Assembly (NCBI RefSeq): GCF_002892795.1
Contig: NZ_PJMC01000001.1
Span: 310,001-374,000 of the forward strand
Direction: 5' to 3'
Origin: Arthrobacter sp. AFG20
Lineage (GTDB): Bacteria > Actinomycetota > Actinomycetes > Actinomycetales > Micrococcaceae
Length of the DNA stretch: 64,000 bases
The notes beneath the pieces were generated by a model that was not told the origin of the DNA, made no database searches, and was given only the letters and a program-made list of their open reading frames with translations. The position numbers and the translations under genes are program-made. Below are positions 26,941 through 36,438 of the stretch, in pieces (within the stretch, counting starts at the first letter, position 1; each line of letters opens with the position of its first letter).

Positions 26941-26989
26941 TTCCTGTTCAGCTCCCACAGGGCCCGCAACCTGTGCTGCTGCCCAGCCG

Positions 26990-27003
26990 GTACATTAGTA
27001 CCC
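26990..27003. promoter_or_regulatory. Inverted repeat GGTAC-ATTA-GTACC before proS
   Basis: Perfect 5-base arms around ATTA, containing the -10-like TACATT, 39 bases before the proS GTG. It may be a promoter-operator for proS. Confidence 0.35.
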
Positions 27004-27041
27004 AGACAATCAGCACTTCCCCCAGAAACGGACACCTACCC

Positions 27042-28853
27042 GTGGTTCTTCGACTCTCCAAGCTTTTCCTGCGCACCCTGCGTGAAGACCCCGCTGACGC
27101 CGAGGTGGCCAGCCACCGGCTGCTCGTGCGCGCGGGATACATCCGCCGCGCGGCTCCGGGCATCTACACCTGGCTGCCGCTGGGACTGAGCGTGCTGCGC
27201 AAGGTGGAGCAGATCATCCGGGAAGAGATGGACGCCATCGGCGCCCAGGAAGTTCACTTCCCCGCACTGCTTCCCAAGGAGCCCTACGAGGCGACCAACC
27301 GCTGGACCGAATACGGCGAAGGCCTGTTCCGGCTGAAGGACCGCAAGGGCGGGGACTACCTGCTGGCCCCCACGCATGAGGAGATGTTCACCCTGCTGGT
27401 CAAGGACCTGTACTCCTCGTACAAGGACCTGCCGCTGAGCATCTACCAGATCCAGAACAAGTACCGCGACGAGGCACGTCCGCGCGCCGGCCTTCTCCGC
27501 GGCCGTGAGTTCATCATGAAGGACTCCTACTCGTTTGACGTCGACGACGCCGGGCTGGACGCCAGCTACGCAGCCCACCGGGCGGCGTACCTGAAGATCT
27601 TCGAGCGGCTGGGCCTGGAAGTCATTCCCGTCACGGCCACCGCAGGTGCCATGGGCGGCTCCAGGAGCGAGGAATTCCTGCACCCCACCGACATCGGCGA
27701 GGACACCTTCGTGCGCTCGGCCGGCGGTTACGCGGCCAACGTCGAAGCCGTGACCACGGTGGTTCCCGCCGAAATCGACTTCACCAACGCCCCGGCCGCC
27801 GAGATCCGCGATACCCCGAACACGCCCACGATCGACACGCTCGTGGCTGCCTCCAACGAGCTCGTGCCGCGCAGCGAGGCCGACGGCGGCCCCTGGACTG
27901 CCGCTGACACGCTCAAGAACGTTGTCCTCGCCGTCACCCTGCCCACCGGGGAGCGCCAGATCGTAGTGCTCGGCGTCCCCGGCGACCGGGGTGTCGACCT
28001 CAAGCGCGTCGAGGCCAACATCGGCGCCTACCTTCCGGTCGCCGGCGAAATCGCAGTGGAAGCCGCGGGCGAGGAGGACCTGGCCCGCAACCCGCTCATC
28101 GTGCGCGGTTACCTCGGCCCGGGCATGTCGCTGGGCGCACCGCTCCTTGGCCTCGAAGGCGCCGCCAAGCTCCTGTACCTGGTGGATCCGCGCGTCGTCA
28201 GCGGCACGGCCTGGGTGACCGGTGCCAACATGGCGGGCAAGCACGTCTTCGGGCTCGTGGCAGGACGTGACTTCACGTGGGACGGCGTCATCGAGTGCAC
28301 CGAAGTGCGCGCCGGTGACGAAGCCCCGGACGGCTCCGGTCCGCTCGAAACGGCCCGCGGCATCGAGATGGGACACATCTTCGCGCTGGGCCGCAAGTAC
28401 GCCGAAGCGCTGGAACTGAAGGTCCTGGACCAGAACGGCAAGCAGGTGGTGGTCACCATGGGTTCCTACGGCGTGGGCGTCACCCGGGCCGTCGCCGCCT
28501 TGGCGGAATCCAACCACGACGCCAAGGGCCTGGTCTGGCCCCGCTCTGTGGCTCCGGCCGACGTGCATGTGGTGGCCGTCGGCCGCGGGGAGGAAATCTT
28601 CGCCGCCGCTGAGCAACTCGCGCTTGAGCTTGAGGGCGCCGGCCTGGAGGTCATCTACGATGACCGGCCCAAGGTTTCCCCGGGCGTGAAGTTCGGCGAT
28701 GCCGAGCTTGTTGGAGTGCCCACCATCCTTGCCGTCGGCCGCGGACTGGTGGACGGCGTCGTCGAAATCAAGGACCGCCGAAGCGGCGAGGCTGAGAACG
28801 TGGCCGTGGACAAGGCCGTTGACTACGTGGTCAACGCCGTCCGCAGCAACTGA
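27042..28853 (+). CDS. proS: Prolyl-tRNA synthetase
   Basis: 603 residues of the bacterial-type class II enzyme: [37 protein letters not shown] (motif 1 side), [24 protein letters not shown] (motif 2) and a long insertion (about 220-410) matching the editing (INS) domain, then [18 protein letters not shown] and the anticodon-binding C-terminus. GTG 27042 is the natural start ([17 protein letters not shown]). No good ribosome site precedes it, and the 290-base upstream gap has no gene but several inverted repeats. Confidence 0.93.
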   Translation: MVLRLSKLFLRTLREDPADAEVASHRLLVRAGYIRRAAPGIYTWLPLGLSVLRKVEQIIREEMDAIGAQEVHFPALLPKEPYEATNRWTEYGEGLFRLKDRKGGDYLLAPTHEEMFTLLVKDLYSSYKDLPLSIYQIQNKYRDEARPRAGLLRGREFIMKDSYSFDVDDAGLDASYAAHRAAYLKIFERLGLEVIPVTATAGAMGGSRSEEFLHPTDIGEDTFVRSAGGYAANVEAVTTVVPAEIDFTNAPAAEIRDTPNTPTIDTLVAASNELVPRSEADGGPWTAADTLKNVVLAVTLPTGERQIVVLGVPGDRGVDLKRVEANIGAYLPVAGEIAVEAAGEEDLARNPLIVRGYLGPGMSLGAPLLGLEGAAKLLYLVDPRVVSGTAWVTGANMAGKHVFGLVAGRDFTWDGVIECTEVRAGDEAPDGSGPLETARGIEMGHIFALGRKYAEALELKVLDQNGKQVVVTMGSYGVGVTRAVAALAESNHDAKGLVWPRSVAPADVHVVAVGRGEEIFAAAEQLALELEGAGLEVIYDDRPKVSPGVKFGDAELVGVPTILAVGRGLVDGVVEIKDRRSGEAENVAVDKAVDYVVNAVRSN

Positions 28854-28867
28854 CGCCTGCCCTCCCA

Positions 28868-29662
28868 GTGGTTTCGGGGTTTGAGTCGATCCAGCTCGCC
28901 ACTATCGTCCTGATAGTGGTGGCTGGCTTCTCCGCCGGCTGGGTGGACGCCGTCGTGGGCGGCGGCGGCCTGCTGCAGCTGCCGGCATTGTTGCTCGTGC
29001 CGGGGATCACCCCGGTGCAGGCGCTGGCCACCAACAAGATGGGCTCCATTTTCGGCACCACCACCAGCGCCGTGACCTACTACGGCCGCGTCCGGCCCGA
29101 CCTGCGGACGGCCGTGCCGATGGCGGCGATCGCGTTGGCGGGCAGCTTCGGCGGTGCGCTGCTGGCCACCCGGCTGCCGGCGGAGGTATTCAAGCCGATC
29201 ATCGTGGTGGCCCTGGTGGCCGTCGCGCTGTTTACCGCCCTTAAGCCCGACGCCGGGCACCTCACCGAACTCCGGCACGGCGGCCGCACCCACTACGTGG
29301 TGGCATGCGCCATCGGCGCCGTGATTGGTTTCTATGACGGCCTGATCGGGCCCGGCACCGGATCCTTCCTGGTGATCGCGCTGGTTTCAGCGATGGGGTA
29401 CGCCTTCCTGGAGGCCAGCGCCAAGGCGAAAATCGTCAACATGGCGACGAACGCCGGGGCGCTCATATTTTTCCTCCCGCACGGCTCCCTGCTCTGGGGA
29501 GTGGGCTTGCTGCTGGGCGCAGCGAACATGGCCGGGGGCTACCTCGGCGCACGCACCGCTGTAAGGCAGGGGAGCAAATTCGTCCGTGTGGTGTTCCTCA
29601 TTGTAGTTTTCGCCCTGATCGTCAAGCTCGCCTTCGACGTCTGGCAGGAGAACTTCGCCTGA
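28868..29662 (+). CDS. TSUP (TauE/SafE) family transporter
   Basis: 264 residues, about eight membrane segments in two related halves: GFSAGWVDAVVGGGGLLQLPALL and GAVIGFYDGLIGPGTGSFLVIALV are the paired family motifs. TSUP proteins export sulfite, sulfonates or other organic anions; the substrate here is not evident. It starts 14 bases after proS at a GTG with no clear ribosome site, so it may depend on read-through from proS. Confidence 0.88.
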   Translation: MVSGFESIQLATIVLIVVAGFSAGWVDAVVGGGGLLQLPALLLVPGITPVQALATNKMGSIFGTTTSAVTYYGRVRPDLRTAVPMAAIALAGSFGGALLATRLPAEVFKPIIVVALVAVALFTALKPDAGHLTELRHGGRTHYVVACAIGAVIGFYDGLIGPGTGSFLVIALVSAMGYAFLEASAKAKIVNMATNAGALIFFLPHGSLLWGVGLLLGAANMAGGYLGARTAVRQGSKFVRVVFLIVVFALIVKLAFDVWQENFA

Positions 29663-29745
29663 GCTGGCTTTCCGGCTGGGCCGGCATTCTGGCTGAGTCA
29701 GGTTCCCGGTGGAGCCAAGTTCTCGCGGGCGGTCCCGGGACGGCG

Positions 29746-29751
29746 TAGCAT
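29746..29751 (+). promoter_or_regulatory. -10 box, leaderless PLP-decarboxylase transcript
   Basis: TAGCAT followed by GCCTCT and the ATG at 29758. There is no Shine-Dalgarno sequence. Confidence 0.45.
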
Positions 29752-29757
29752 GCCTCT

Positions 29758-31221
29758 ATGTCAGCCGGTGCGGAACCGTACCGGGAAGCCTTGGCTGCAG
29801 CCGTCCGGCATGCGACTCGCTGGCTGGAAAGCCAGCCCAGCCGCCGGGTCGGTCCGCAGCTGGCAGCCCGCGAACTCGCCGCAGCGTTCGACGGAGCGCT
29901 GCCACAGTCCGGCATGCCCCCGGCAGACGTCGTGGATTACCTCGCCAGCCGCGCCGAACCGGGCCTCATGGCCATGCCATCCGGACGCTTTTTCGGCTGG
30001 GTCATCGGGGGTACCCTCCCGGCTGCCATGGCAGCCGACTGGCTGGTCAGTTCCTGGGACCAGAACTCGGGGCTCCGCTACGCCACGCCAGCCATCGCCG
30101 CCATTGAGGACGCCGCGGGCCACTGGCTGCTGCAGTTGCTGGGCCTGCCGGAGGAATCCGACGTCGGCTTCGTCACGGGAACTACCATGGCCAATTTCAC
30201 CGGGCTGGCGGCCGCACGGTGGCGGCTTCTGAAGGACGCGGGCTGGAACCTGGAACGTGACGGGCTCTTCGGCGCTCCGCGGATCCATTGTCTTGTGGGG
30301 GAGGAACGGCACGAGACGGTGGACCTCGCGCTGCGTTACTTGGGAATGGGCAGCCCCACCGTGGTTCCGGCCGACAGCCAGGGACGCATTGACGCCGCGG
30401 AGCTGGACTGTGCCCTGGACCGGATCGCGCTGGAGCATGCAGCAGCGGACCGTTCAGGCGCCGCCCAGTCCGGCGGATCCCCGGGTTCGGGGCCGGCCCC
30501 GGTGCTGGTGTGCCTGCAGGCCGGAAACCTCCACTCGGGAGCCTTCGACCCCTTCACCGGAGCCATTGCGGTGTCCAAGGCACACGGCGCCTGGGTCCAC
30601 GTGGACGGGGCCTTCGGGCTCTGGGCTGCGGCCGTCCCGGAGCTGGCAGGGCTGACAGCCGGGGTGGAACGGGCCGACTCCTGGGCCACAGACGCGCATA
30701 AGAGTTTGAACGTCCCGTACGACTGCGGCGTTGTAGTTGTCCGGGATGCGCAAGCGTTGCGCAGCGCCATGGGGCTGCACGCCAGCTACCTCCTCCAGGA
30801 TGCCGACGGCTCGGCTGATCCCAGCCAGCGGGTTCCGGAGCTTTCCCGCAGGGCCAGGGGAGTGCCCGTGTGGGCAGCGCTAAAGTCCCTCGGCAGGGAC
30901 GGTGTGGCCGGACAGATCCGCCGCCTTGCCACCTCCGCTGCCAAGCTCGCGGAACAGCTCAGGGCCATTGACGGGCTGGAAGTCCTGAACGACGTCGGCT
31001 ACACCCAAATCTCCGTGGCCTTCGGCGACGACGCCACAACCCGGCTCGTGGCGGAGCGGCTCATCGCCGACGGAAAGGTGTGGATGTCCGGTTCCCGTTG
31101 GCACGGCAGGGATGTGGTGCGGATATCTGTCAGCAACTGGACCACCGACGCCGATGACGTCACCACCGCGGTGGAGGCGGTGCGGACAGCAGTCGAAGCC
31201 GTCCGGTCCGGCGGGCCCTGA
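29758..31221 (+). CDS. Pyridoxal-dependent group II decarboxylase-like protein
   Basis: 487 residues of the aromatic-L-amino-acid/glutamate decarboxylase superfamily: GRFFGWVIGGTLPAAMAADWL, GFVTGTTMANFTGLAAARWRLL, VHVDGAFGLWAA (cofactor Asp) and the PLP-binding Lys in WATDAHKSLNVPYDCG. Such proteins decarboxylate amino acids or act as aldehyde-forming or lyase variants; I cannot define the substrate. It is a single-gene unit with its own leaderless-type promoter, convergent with the kinase at 31244. Confidence 0.85.
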   Translation: MSAGAEPYREALAAAVRHATRWLESQPSRRVGPQLAARELAAAFDGALPQSGMPPADVVDYLASRAEPGLMAMPSGRFFGWVIGGTLPAAMAADWLVSSWDQNSGLRYATPAIAAIEDAAGHWLLQLLGLPEESDVGFVTGTTMANFTGLAAARWRLLKDAGWNLERDGLFGAPRIHCLVGEERHETVDLALRYLGMGSPTVVPADSQGRIDAAELDCALDRIALEHAAADRSGAAQSGGSPGSGPAPVLVCLQAGNLHSGAFDPFTGAIAVSKAHGAWVHVDGAFGLWAAAVPELAGLTAGVERADSWATDAHKSLNVPYDCGVVVVRDAQALRSAMGLHASYLLQDADGSADPSQRVPELSRRARGVPVWAALKSLGRDGVAGQIRRLATSAAKLAEQLRAIDGLEVLNDVGYTQISVAFGDDATTRLVAERLIADGKVWMSGSRWHGRDVVRISVSNWTTDADDVTTAVEAVRTAVEAVRSGGP

Positions 31222-31243
31222 CGGCCCTGTGCTTGCTGGGGCC

Positions 31244-32314
31244 CTACGACCGCAATGTGTACATGGCATCCTCGCCGGGTTCGGGCAAGTCGTGGGCAGC
31301 CGGAAGCCCGTCCAGCGTCCGGCCGGCAAGGGTGCTCGCCACCCACAGGGACCGGGCCATGTCACCGCCGTGCGCCGGCCTCGAGGCGTAGTGCAGGGCG
31401 TTGTCCACCTCCCGGGCCAGGCTCCACTGCCGGGCCACTTCCGGGTCCAGCCCGGCCGCGACGCTGAAGTCATGGCACCTTGCCAGCAGGCCGGCGGCGG
31501 GATCCGATGCCGGCAGGTCCGGGATCCGGTTCCAGAGCACGGGAGCCACGGCGAACTCCGCCTCACCCACCATCGGCTGGGGATCGATGGCGGCAAAGCC
31601 ATCGGCGACAGTCTTCCGGACTGAATGGTTCCCTGCAGCATTGTTCGCTGGGGAGTCAGGCCTGGCAAGGATGTTGAGGTAGTGGAAGTCCGTGTTGACC
31701 AGGACGTCCTCAGAGGAGCGGCGGCCCACGGCGCCTCGCGTCTGGCAAACCTCGAGTGCTGCCTCCAGCAGCCACCTGGGAAACGGGCGGCCCAGCTGTT
31801 CCCATTCGGCAGGCAAGTCGTCGCTCCACTGTTCCGCACGGGCGGCCACGTGCACAAATTCCTGCCACTGGGGCCGGGCGTCGGGCACGAGGCTCAGCTC
31901 CCGCATCAGCCCGCCCCACACCTCACGGGCGGTGTCCATTGGTTCTGTCCGGAGCGACCGGCCTGCATCCAGGCGCTCAAGGAGCATCGAACACGTTCCG
32001 GCGTCGGACGCCAGCAACTTCACCGCGCCATGGCCGTTCCACAGGGCCAGCGCATGGCGTTCCACGAGGGCTTCGTCATGCGGAAAGGCCACCTTCAACG
32101 CTGCTGCCGATCCCGCCACGCGGACCGGAACCACAACCGCGCCGTGCCCGCTCCACGGAAATGCTCCCGGTTCCAGGTCAAGCTCAAGCTGCCACTGGTC
32201 AATCCGGCCGCGGATCATGTCAGGAAGGGACGCCAGCCAGGCCCTGCCGGCGCTGCTGCGCGAGTAGCGGCGCGTCAGGTCCAGGGGGATGGGAACGTCT
32301 GCTGGCCGGCTCAC
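31244..32314 (-). CDS. Aminoglycoside 6-phosphotransferase/hydroxyurea kinase family protein
   Basis: 356 residues of the APH(6)/hydroxyurea kinase family: WSGHGAVVVPVRVAGSAAALKVAFPHDEALVERHAL, LLERLDAGRSL, the catalytic loop NTDFHYLNILA and AIDPQPMVGEAEFAVAPVLWNR. In the usual HxDxxxxN loop the position read here is TDFHYLN, so Asp is kept while the preceding His is Asn-Thr. Streptomycin kinases belong to this family, but most chromosomal members have no proven resistance role. GTG 32314 was chosen because TACGCT lies six bases upstream. Confidence 0.82.
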   Translation of the reverse strand: MSRPADVPIPLDLTRRYSRSSAGRAWLASLPDMIRGRIDQWQLELDLEPGAFPWSGHGAVVVPVRVAGSAAALKVAFPHDEALVERHALALWNGHGAVKLLASDAGTCSMLLERLDAGRSLRTEPMDTAREVWGGLMRELSLVPDARPQWQEFVHVAARAEQWSDDLPAEWEQLGRPFPRWLLEAALEVCQTRGAVGRRSSEDVLVNTDFHYLNILARPDSPANNAAGNHSVRKTVADGFAAIDPQPMVGEAEFAVAPVLWNRIPDLPASDPAAGLLARCHDFSVAAGLDPEVARQWSLAREVDNALHYASRPAHGGDMARSLWVASTLAGRTLDGLPAAHDLPEPGEDAMYTLRS

Positions 32315-32320
32315 AGTTCC

Positions 32321-32326
32321 AGCGTA
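32321..32326 (-). promoter_or_regulatory. -10 box, leaderless APH(6)-type kinase transcript
   Basis: Minus-strand TACGCT followed by GGAACT and the GTG at 32314; same hexamer and spacing as the LytS kinase promoter. Confidence 0.45.
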
Positions 32327-32406
32327 GTGGAGCTGTCCTTGCGGATTGGGGAGGCCGGACCCCTCCTGCCCGGGCAGCTCCCGCATAGACGACGCCGCTG
32401 GCAGCA

Positions 32407-33150
32407 CTACACGATGCCGCTGGCGCCTAGCAGGTTGCCGATGGTGAACGTCGCAGCCAGGGCGAGGCCGCCACCCACGACGACGCGTGCGCCCGCCCGG
32501 GTCTTCGAACCGCCGCCGATCCACGCGCCCACGGCGCCCGTTACGGCCAGGGCCAACAGGACTGCTCCGAAAGTCACGGCAACGCGAATGTTTTCAGGAG
32601 GCAGCAGGATGGCCAGCATCGGCAGAATGGCCCCCAGGGTGAAGGCGATGGCGGACGCGAAGGCGGCATGCCAGGGACTCACGATGTCCTGTTCGTCAAT
32701 ATTCAGCTCGGCGGAAAGGTGTGCGGCCAGGGCGTCGTGCTCGGTCAGTTCCCGCGCCACATTCCGGGCTGTTTCCTCGCTCAGGCCTTTGTTTCGGTAG
32801 ATCTCGGCGAGCTCCAGCAGCTCCTCTTCCGGTTCCTCGGCTAGTTCGCGCCGTTCCTTCTCGATCAGCGCCTTCTGGCTGTCGCTCTGGCTGCTGACGG
32901 AGACGTACTCGCCCAGGGCCATGGATACGGCACCGCCCACGAGTCCGGCAGCACCGGCTGCGAGGATGGCACCGTTGTCACTGGTGGCACCGGCCACGCC
33001 CACCACAATCGCAGCCACCGACACGATCCCGTCGTTGGCGCCAAGGACACCGGCACGCAGCCAGTTCAGGCGGTGCACAAGGTCGTTGCTGTGGGGCTCA
33101 TTGGCGTGCTGCCCCTCAGGGGGCAACGTCGGCTTGTCCGCTGGATCCAT
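32407..33150 (-). CDS. VIT1/CCC1 family (iron/manganese) transporter
   Basis: 247 residues: WLRAGVLGANDGIVSVAAIVVGVAGA and GALGEYVSVSSQSD-type motifs (here SMALGEYVSVSSQSDSQKAL), a cytoplasmic Glu-rich segment (about 95-130) that binds metals in plant VIT1, and two to three C-terminal membrane segments. These proteins export or sequester Fe2+ and Mn2+. CTGGAG lies four to five bases before the ATG at 33150. It precedes the APH-type gene by 92 bases on the same strand. Confidence 0.9.
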   Translation of the reverse strand: MDPADKPTLPPEGQHANEPHSNDLVHRLNWLRAGVLGANDGIVSVAAIVVGVAGATSDNGAILAAGAAGLVGGAVSMALGEYVSVSSQSDSQKALIEKERRELAEEPEEELLELAEIYRNKGLSEETARNVARELTEHDALAAHLSAELNIDEQDIVSPWHAAFASAIAFTLGAILPMLAILLPPENIRVAVTFGAVLLALAVTGAVGAWIGGGSKTRAGARVVVGGGLALAATFTIGNLLGASGIV

Positions 33151-33237
33151 GGCTCCAGCAAACCACCTGGAGGTAGCCGGCTGCCAGTGGAATGTCATCG
33201 GCCGACCTTGGACACTCGGCCGTGGGCCGCCCTGATT

Positions 33238-34482
33238 CTAGGGTGCGGCGGGAGTTGCCGCTGTTCCGCCGTCGGTCTGGCGCGGTGAGGCCTCAGCCGA
33301 TTCCGGAAGCTCCGGCAGGAGCGCGGTGTCCAGCACAATGCCGGGTACGGGGCCGGGATCGGACCCCCAGCGCATGGTCCGCTGGGCAGCCGCGACCAGC
33401 GAGGAGACAGACCACCGCCGGGTCTCACCCTCGCTCAGTGCCACAAGGTCGCCGTAGACCGGGAGCGTTCCTGCTTCAAGGCTGGCCAGTCCCGCAGCCG
33501 GCTTCTGCAGGAACGAGGTGCCCAGGGTGTAGCCCGGTTCACGGGGAGGAACTGACACGCAATGAGCGCGGGTATGGGCCTCGGCCTGGCCAACGAGGGT
33601 TTCATGCGTGGCCAGCAATGCCCTCGCCTGGTCCGCGGCGGGCTGGGCCAGGCGCGTCAGCGCCACCTGGTAGCCGTACACCGTCTCAACTTCTGTCCGG
33701 ACCACCCGGTTCAGGGCGGCGGCGAGCGTGGCGCTGTCAGACGGGTCGGTTGCCTGGGCTGGCTGGTCACTCTTGCTTGGCTGGGCGCCATCGCCTGCCT
33801 CGGCGCTGTTGCCTGATTGGGCGCTGCCACCTGAGGGGCTGGTGACAGAGCACGCCGAGGCTGCGTTTCGCTGCGTAGTCCCCGGCGCCGAAAGGGCAGG
33901 GGGCGGCGTCCCGGCAACCTGTGCCAGCGTCGTCGCCTCGAGCAGCTGAGCGGTTCCTACCGCGGCGAGCAGGCGGGCCATCCCGCCGTCGGCCTTCTCT
34001 GCATGGGCGAGGCGTTCCTTGCCGCTCCTGGACAGTGAATCGACCAGCGCCGGCAGCGTGGCCGGGCGCGGCGGTGGTGTCCCCGATGATGCAGTGGCGG
34101 ACGGTCCGGCGGTTTCCGGGGCCCCGGCCGTTGAATTTGCCCCGGCCGTTGAACCTGCGCCGGCCGCTGAGGTGGCGGCGGCGCCGCCCGGAAGAAGGAG
34201 AGCCCGTGCCTGCGTAGTCAGCAAAGTCACAGTGTGCGAAAACAGCTGCCGCCGCGCACCGGAGGACCCGTCCGCGAGCTGCTGGCTGGCAGCCCTCAGC
34301 TCCAGGGTTTGAGCGAGGGCGGCGGCGCGCGCCTGCTCGGAGAACGGAGGAGCTGCCGGTGCCGGGGATTCCCGCGGAATCAGCGCAAAACCAAGGCTCA
34401 GCACCAGGAATGCGGCGAGCGCCAGCAGGCCATACCGGAGATAGCTGGCCGGCGTTCTTTTTCGCCCGCTGTCGTCATTCAC
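33238..34482 (-). CDS. DUF4439 (ferritin-like) membrane-anchored protein
   Basis: 414 residues: one N-terminal membrane segment (about 15-35, YGLLALAAFLVLSLGFALIP), a long Ala/Ser/Gly/Thr-rich region (about 95-255) with repeats, and a C-terminal helical domain (AALNRVVRTEVETVYGYQVALTRLAQPAADQARALLATHETLVGQAEAHTR) matching DUF4439. Such genes are often found divergent from rimP in Actinobacteria; function unknown. GTG 34482 gives a short N-terminus before the membrane helix; a GTG at 34557 is the alternative. No ribosome site is clear for either. Confidence 0.75.
   Translation of the reverse strand: MNDDSGRKRTPASYLRYGLLALAAFLVLSLGFALIPRESPAPAAPPFSEQARAAALAQTLELRAASQQLADGSSGARRQLFSHTVTLLTTQARALLLPGGAAATSAAGAGSTAGANSTAGAPETAGPSATASSGTPPPRPATLPALVDSLSRSGKERLAHAEKADGGMARLLAAVGTAQLLEATTLAQVAGTPPPALSAPGTTQRNAASACSVTSPSGGSAQSGNSAEAGDGAQPSKSDQPAQATDPSDSATLAAALNRVVRTEVETVYGYQVALTRLAQPAADQARALLATHETLVGQAEAHTRAHCVSVPPREPGYTLGTSFLQKPAAGLASLEAGTLPVYGDLVALSEGETRRWSVSSLVAAAQRTMRWGSDPGPVPGIVLDTALLPELPESAEASPRQTDGGTAATPAAP
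34122..34175. repeat. Three 18-bp tandem units in the DUF4439 gene
   Basis: Units at 34122-34139, 34140-34157 and 34158-34175 share the CCGGCCG(T/C)TGA core. They encode Ser-Thr-Ala-Gly-Ala type repeats of the low-complexity region on the minus strand. Confidence 0.7.
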
Positions 34483-34587
34483 AACAGACCATGTTGTCAC
34501 GGCCGCGGGGAAGTCGGTGCACCAAGCCGCCCGGAAAATCGCTACGCTAGTACTCACAACATCATCTAACGGGAGGCGGCCGGCATC

Positions 34588-35205
34588 GTGAGCAATGCAG
34601 AAGCCACGACTTCATCAGACCGGACCGACGCGGGAAAGGCTGAACCCGCGCCTGTCCACAATCCCGAGGCTGAGCGCCTCCGGACGCTGCTGGAGCCCGC
34701 AGTCCAGTCGCACCGGCTTTACCTCGAGGATGTTGCCATCCACATCGCAGGTTCCAACCGCGTGGTCCACGTCGTGGTGGATCTGCCGCAGGAAGAAACG
34801 GGCGGGGTGAGCCTTGACGTCATCGCAGACATCTCTAAGGAACTCTCCGACATCCTGGACAGCGACCCCAACACGGACAGCCGTCCGTATGACCTTGAGG
34901 TTTCATCGCCCGGCGTGGGGCGGCCGCTGACCGAGCCCCGGCACTGGCACCGCGCCCGCGGCCGGATGGTTGCGGTCAACGTGATCCAGGGCGAGAACGT
35001 CACGGGCAGGATCAGCTCCGTTGACGACGCCGGTGTGACCCTCGTCCCCGAAATCGCCGTGAAAAAGGGCATGAAGCCCAGGCAGGGCGACCCCGTAAAG
35101 CTTCCTTTCGACAAGATCCGCAGCGGAAAAGTCGAAATTGAGTTCAGCCGCCTCGACGAGGCCGGTCTGGAAACTGAGCACAATGGACCTTCTGAGGAGG
35201 CCTGA
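34588..35205 (+). CDS. rimP: Ribosome maturation factor RimP
   Basis: 205 residues; [34 protein letters not shown] and [28 protein letters not shown] are the RimP N-terminal signature, followed by an SH3-like C-terminus. It is needed for 30S subunit assembly. GGGAGG precedes the GTG at 34588 by 11 bases; TACGCT at 34543-34548 could be its -10, giving a leader of about 30 bases. The stop shares one base with the nusA ATG. It heads the rimP-nusA unit. Confidence 0.93.
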   Translation: MSNAEATTSSDRTDAGKAEPAPVHNPEAERLRTLLEPAVQSHRLYLEDVAIHIAGSNRVVHVVVDLPQEETGGVSLDVIADISKELSDILDSDPNTDSRPYDLEVSSPGVGRPLTEPRHWHRARGRMVAVNVIQGENVTGRISSVDDAGVTLVPEIAVKKGMKPRQGDPVKLPFDKIRSGKVEIEFSRLDEAGLETEHNGPSEEA

Positions 35206-36182
35206 TGGATATTGACATGAGCGCGCTGAGACTCCTGGAGCGTGAGCGCGAAATCCCGCTGGATCTCCTCATCCCCACGATCGAGCAGGCACTGCTCGTC
35301 GCCTACCACAAGTCGCCGGGCGCCTTCGAGAAGGCCCGCGCGGAACTGGATCGCAAGAGCGGCCACGTGACCATCTGGGCCACCGAAATTGACGACGACG
35401 GCGCACCCATCGGCGAATTCGAACACACGCCCGCCGGTTTCGGCCGCATCGCCGCCAGCACCGCCCGGCAGATCATCCTGCAGCGGCTGCGCGACGTTGA
35501 GGATGACAACGTCCTGGGCGAGTTCAAGGGCCGTGAGGGTGAACTTGTTGCCGGGCTGATCCAGCAGGGCAACAACCCCCACATGATCCAGGTCAACCTC
35601 GGCGCCGTGGAAGCCCTGCTTCCGCCGCCCGAGCAGGTGCCGGGGGAGAAGTACACCCACGGCAACCGGCTGCGGGCGTACGTCATCGACGTGCACCGCG
35701 GCACCAAGGGCCCGTCCATCACCCTGTCCCGGTCGCACCCGGGCCTGGTGCGGAAGCTTTTCGAACTGGAGGTTCCCGAGATCGCCGACCGCTCCGTGGA
35801 GATCGTTGCTCTGGCCCGCGAAGCCGGGCACCGCACCAAGATCGCGGTCAAGGCAAACACCCAGGGCATCAACGCCAAGGGTGCCTGCATCGGCGAAATG
35901 GGCTCGCGCGTGCGGGCGGTCATGACCGAACTGAACGACGAAAAGATCGACATCGTCGACTTCAGCGAGGATCCTGCCACCTTCATCGCCAGCGCACTGT
36001 CGCCGTCGCGTGTGAATTCAGTCACCATCACCGACGAGGCCACCCGCTCGGCCCGCGTCGTGGTGCCGGACTACCAGCTCTCCCTTGCCATCGGCAAGGA
36101 GGGCCAGAACGCCCGCCTCGCCGCCAAGCTGACGGGGTGGCGCATCGATATCGTCTCCGACGCCGCCACTCCCCGCGGCTAG
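35205..36182 (+). CDS. nusA: Transcription termination/antitermination factor NusA
   Basis: 325 residues: N-terminal RNA-polymerase-binding domain, S1 domain (about 135-200) and two KH domains ([47 protein letters not shown]). It lacks the C-terminal acidic repeats of the E. coli protein, as usual in Actinobacteria. The ATG at 35205 is preceded by GAGGAGG in the rimP end. The leader that follows, before ylxR-infB, contains several strong hairpins where NusA itself might act. Confidence 0.94.
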   Translation: MDIDMSALRLLEREREIPLDLLIPTIEQALLVAYHKSPGAFEKARAELDRKSGHVTIWATEIDDDGAPIGEFEHTPAGFGRIAASTARQIILQRLRDVEDDNVLGEFKGREGELVAGLIQQGNNPHMIQVNLGAVEALLPPPEQVPGEKYTHGNRLRAYVIDVHRGTKGPSITLSRSHPGLVRKLFELEVPEIADRSVEIVALAREAGHRTKIAVKANTQGINAKGACIGEMGSRVRAVMTELNDEKIDIVDFSEDPATFIASALSPSRVNSVTITDEATRSARVVVPDYQLSLAIGKEGQNARLAAKLTGWRIDIVSDAATPRG

Positions 36183-36189
36183 CGCCGTT

Positions 36190-36260
36190 CCGGACGGAGG
36201 TCAGACCGTCCGGCACCGAGCCCTGACCTCGACCGATCTGCCCGCCCCAGCGGCGGGCAG
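36190..36260 (+). promoter_or_regulatory. Mutually exclusive hairpins and terminator-like stem between nusA and ylxR
   Basis: Hairpin A: CCGGACGG (36190-36197) with CCGTCCGG (36206-36213). Hairpin B: GAGGTCAG (36197-36204) with CTGACCTC (36223-36230); A and B share bases and cannot form together. Hairpin C: CTGCCCGCC (36238-36246) with GGCGGGCAG (36252-36260), followed by TTTC. The layout resembles an attenuator; it may stop or modulate read-through from nusA into infB. Confidence 0.5.
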
Positions 36261-36299
36261 TTTCGGATTCCGGTTTCGGGTATGGGGCCCGTGAGGGGC

Positions 36300-36305
36300 T
36301 AGAAT
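36300..36305 (+). promoter_or_regulatory. -10 box of a probable ylxR-infB promoter
   Basis: TAGAAT is a good -10 match downstream of the nusA terminator-like stem. It would give a leader of about 125 bases before ylxR. No clear -35. Confidence 0.5.
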
Positions 36306-36374
36306 AGAACTTGGCCGCGCCCAGCGGCCGGCATCAGCGTGTTCGTGCGCCCGGGTTCCTGCCGCAAGCAGGTC

Positions 36375-36388
36375 CTGCCGAAAGGCAG
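36375..36388 (+). promoter_or_regulatory. GNRA-tetraloop hairpin in the ylxR leader
   Basis: CTGCC-GAAA-GGCAG, a 5-bp stem closed by a GAAA tetraloop, about 50 bases before the ylxR start. Likely a stable leader structure of unknown effect. Confidence 0.4.
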
Positions 36389-36438
36389 TGGCGGGTGTCC
36401 GGGCAGGCAGATAGGTACAGGCAGGAAGATACTCGGCA

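Noticed and set aside
31244..32314. Acquired aminoglycoside resistance gene
   Set aside because: The gene has the codon use and promoter type of its chromosomal neighbours, no mobile element is near, and family membership alone does not show resistance.
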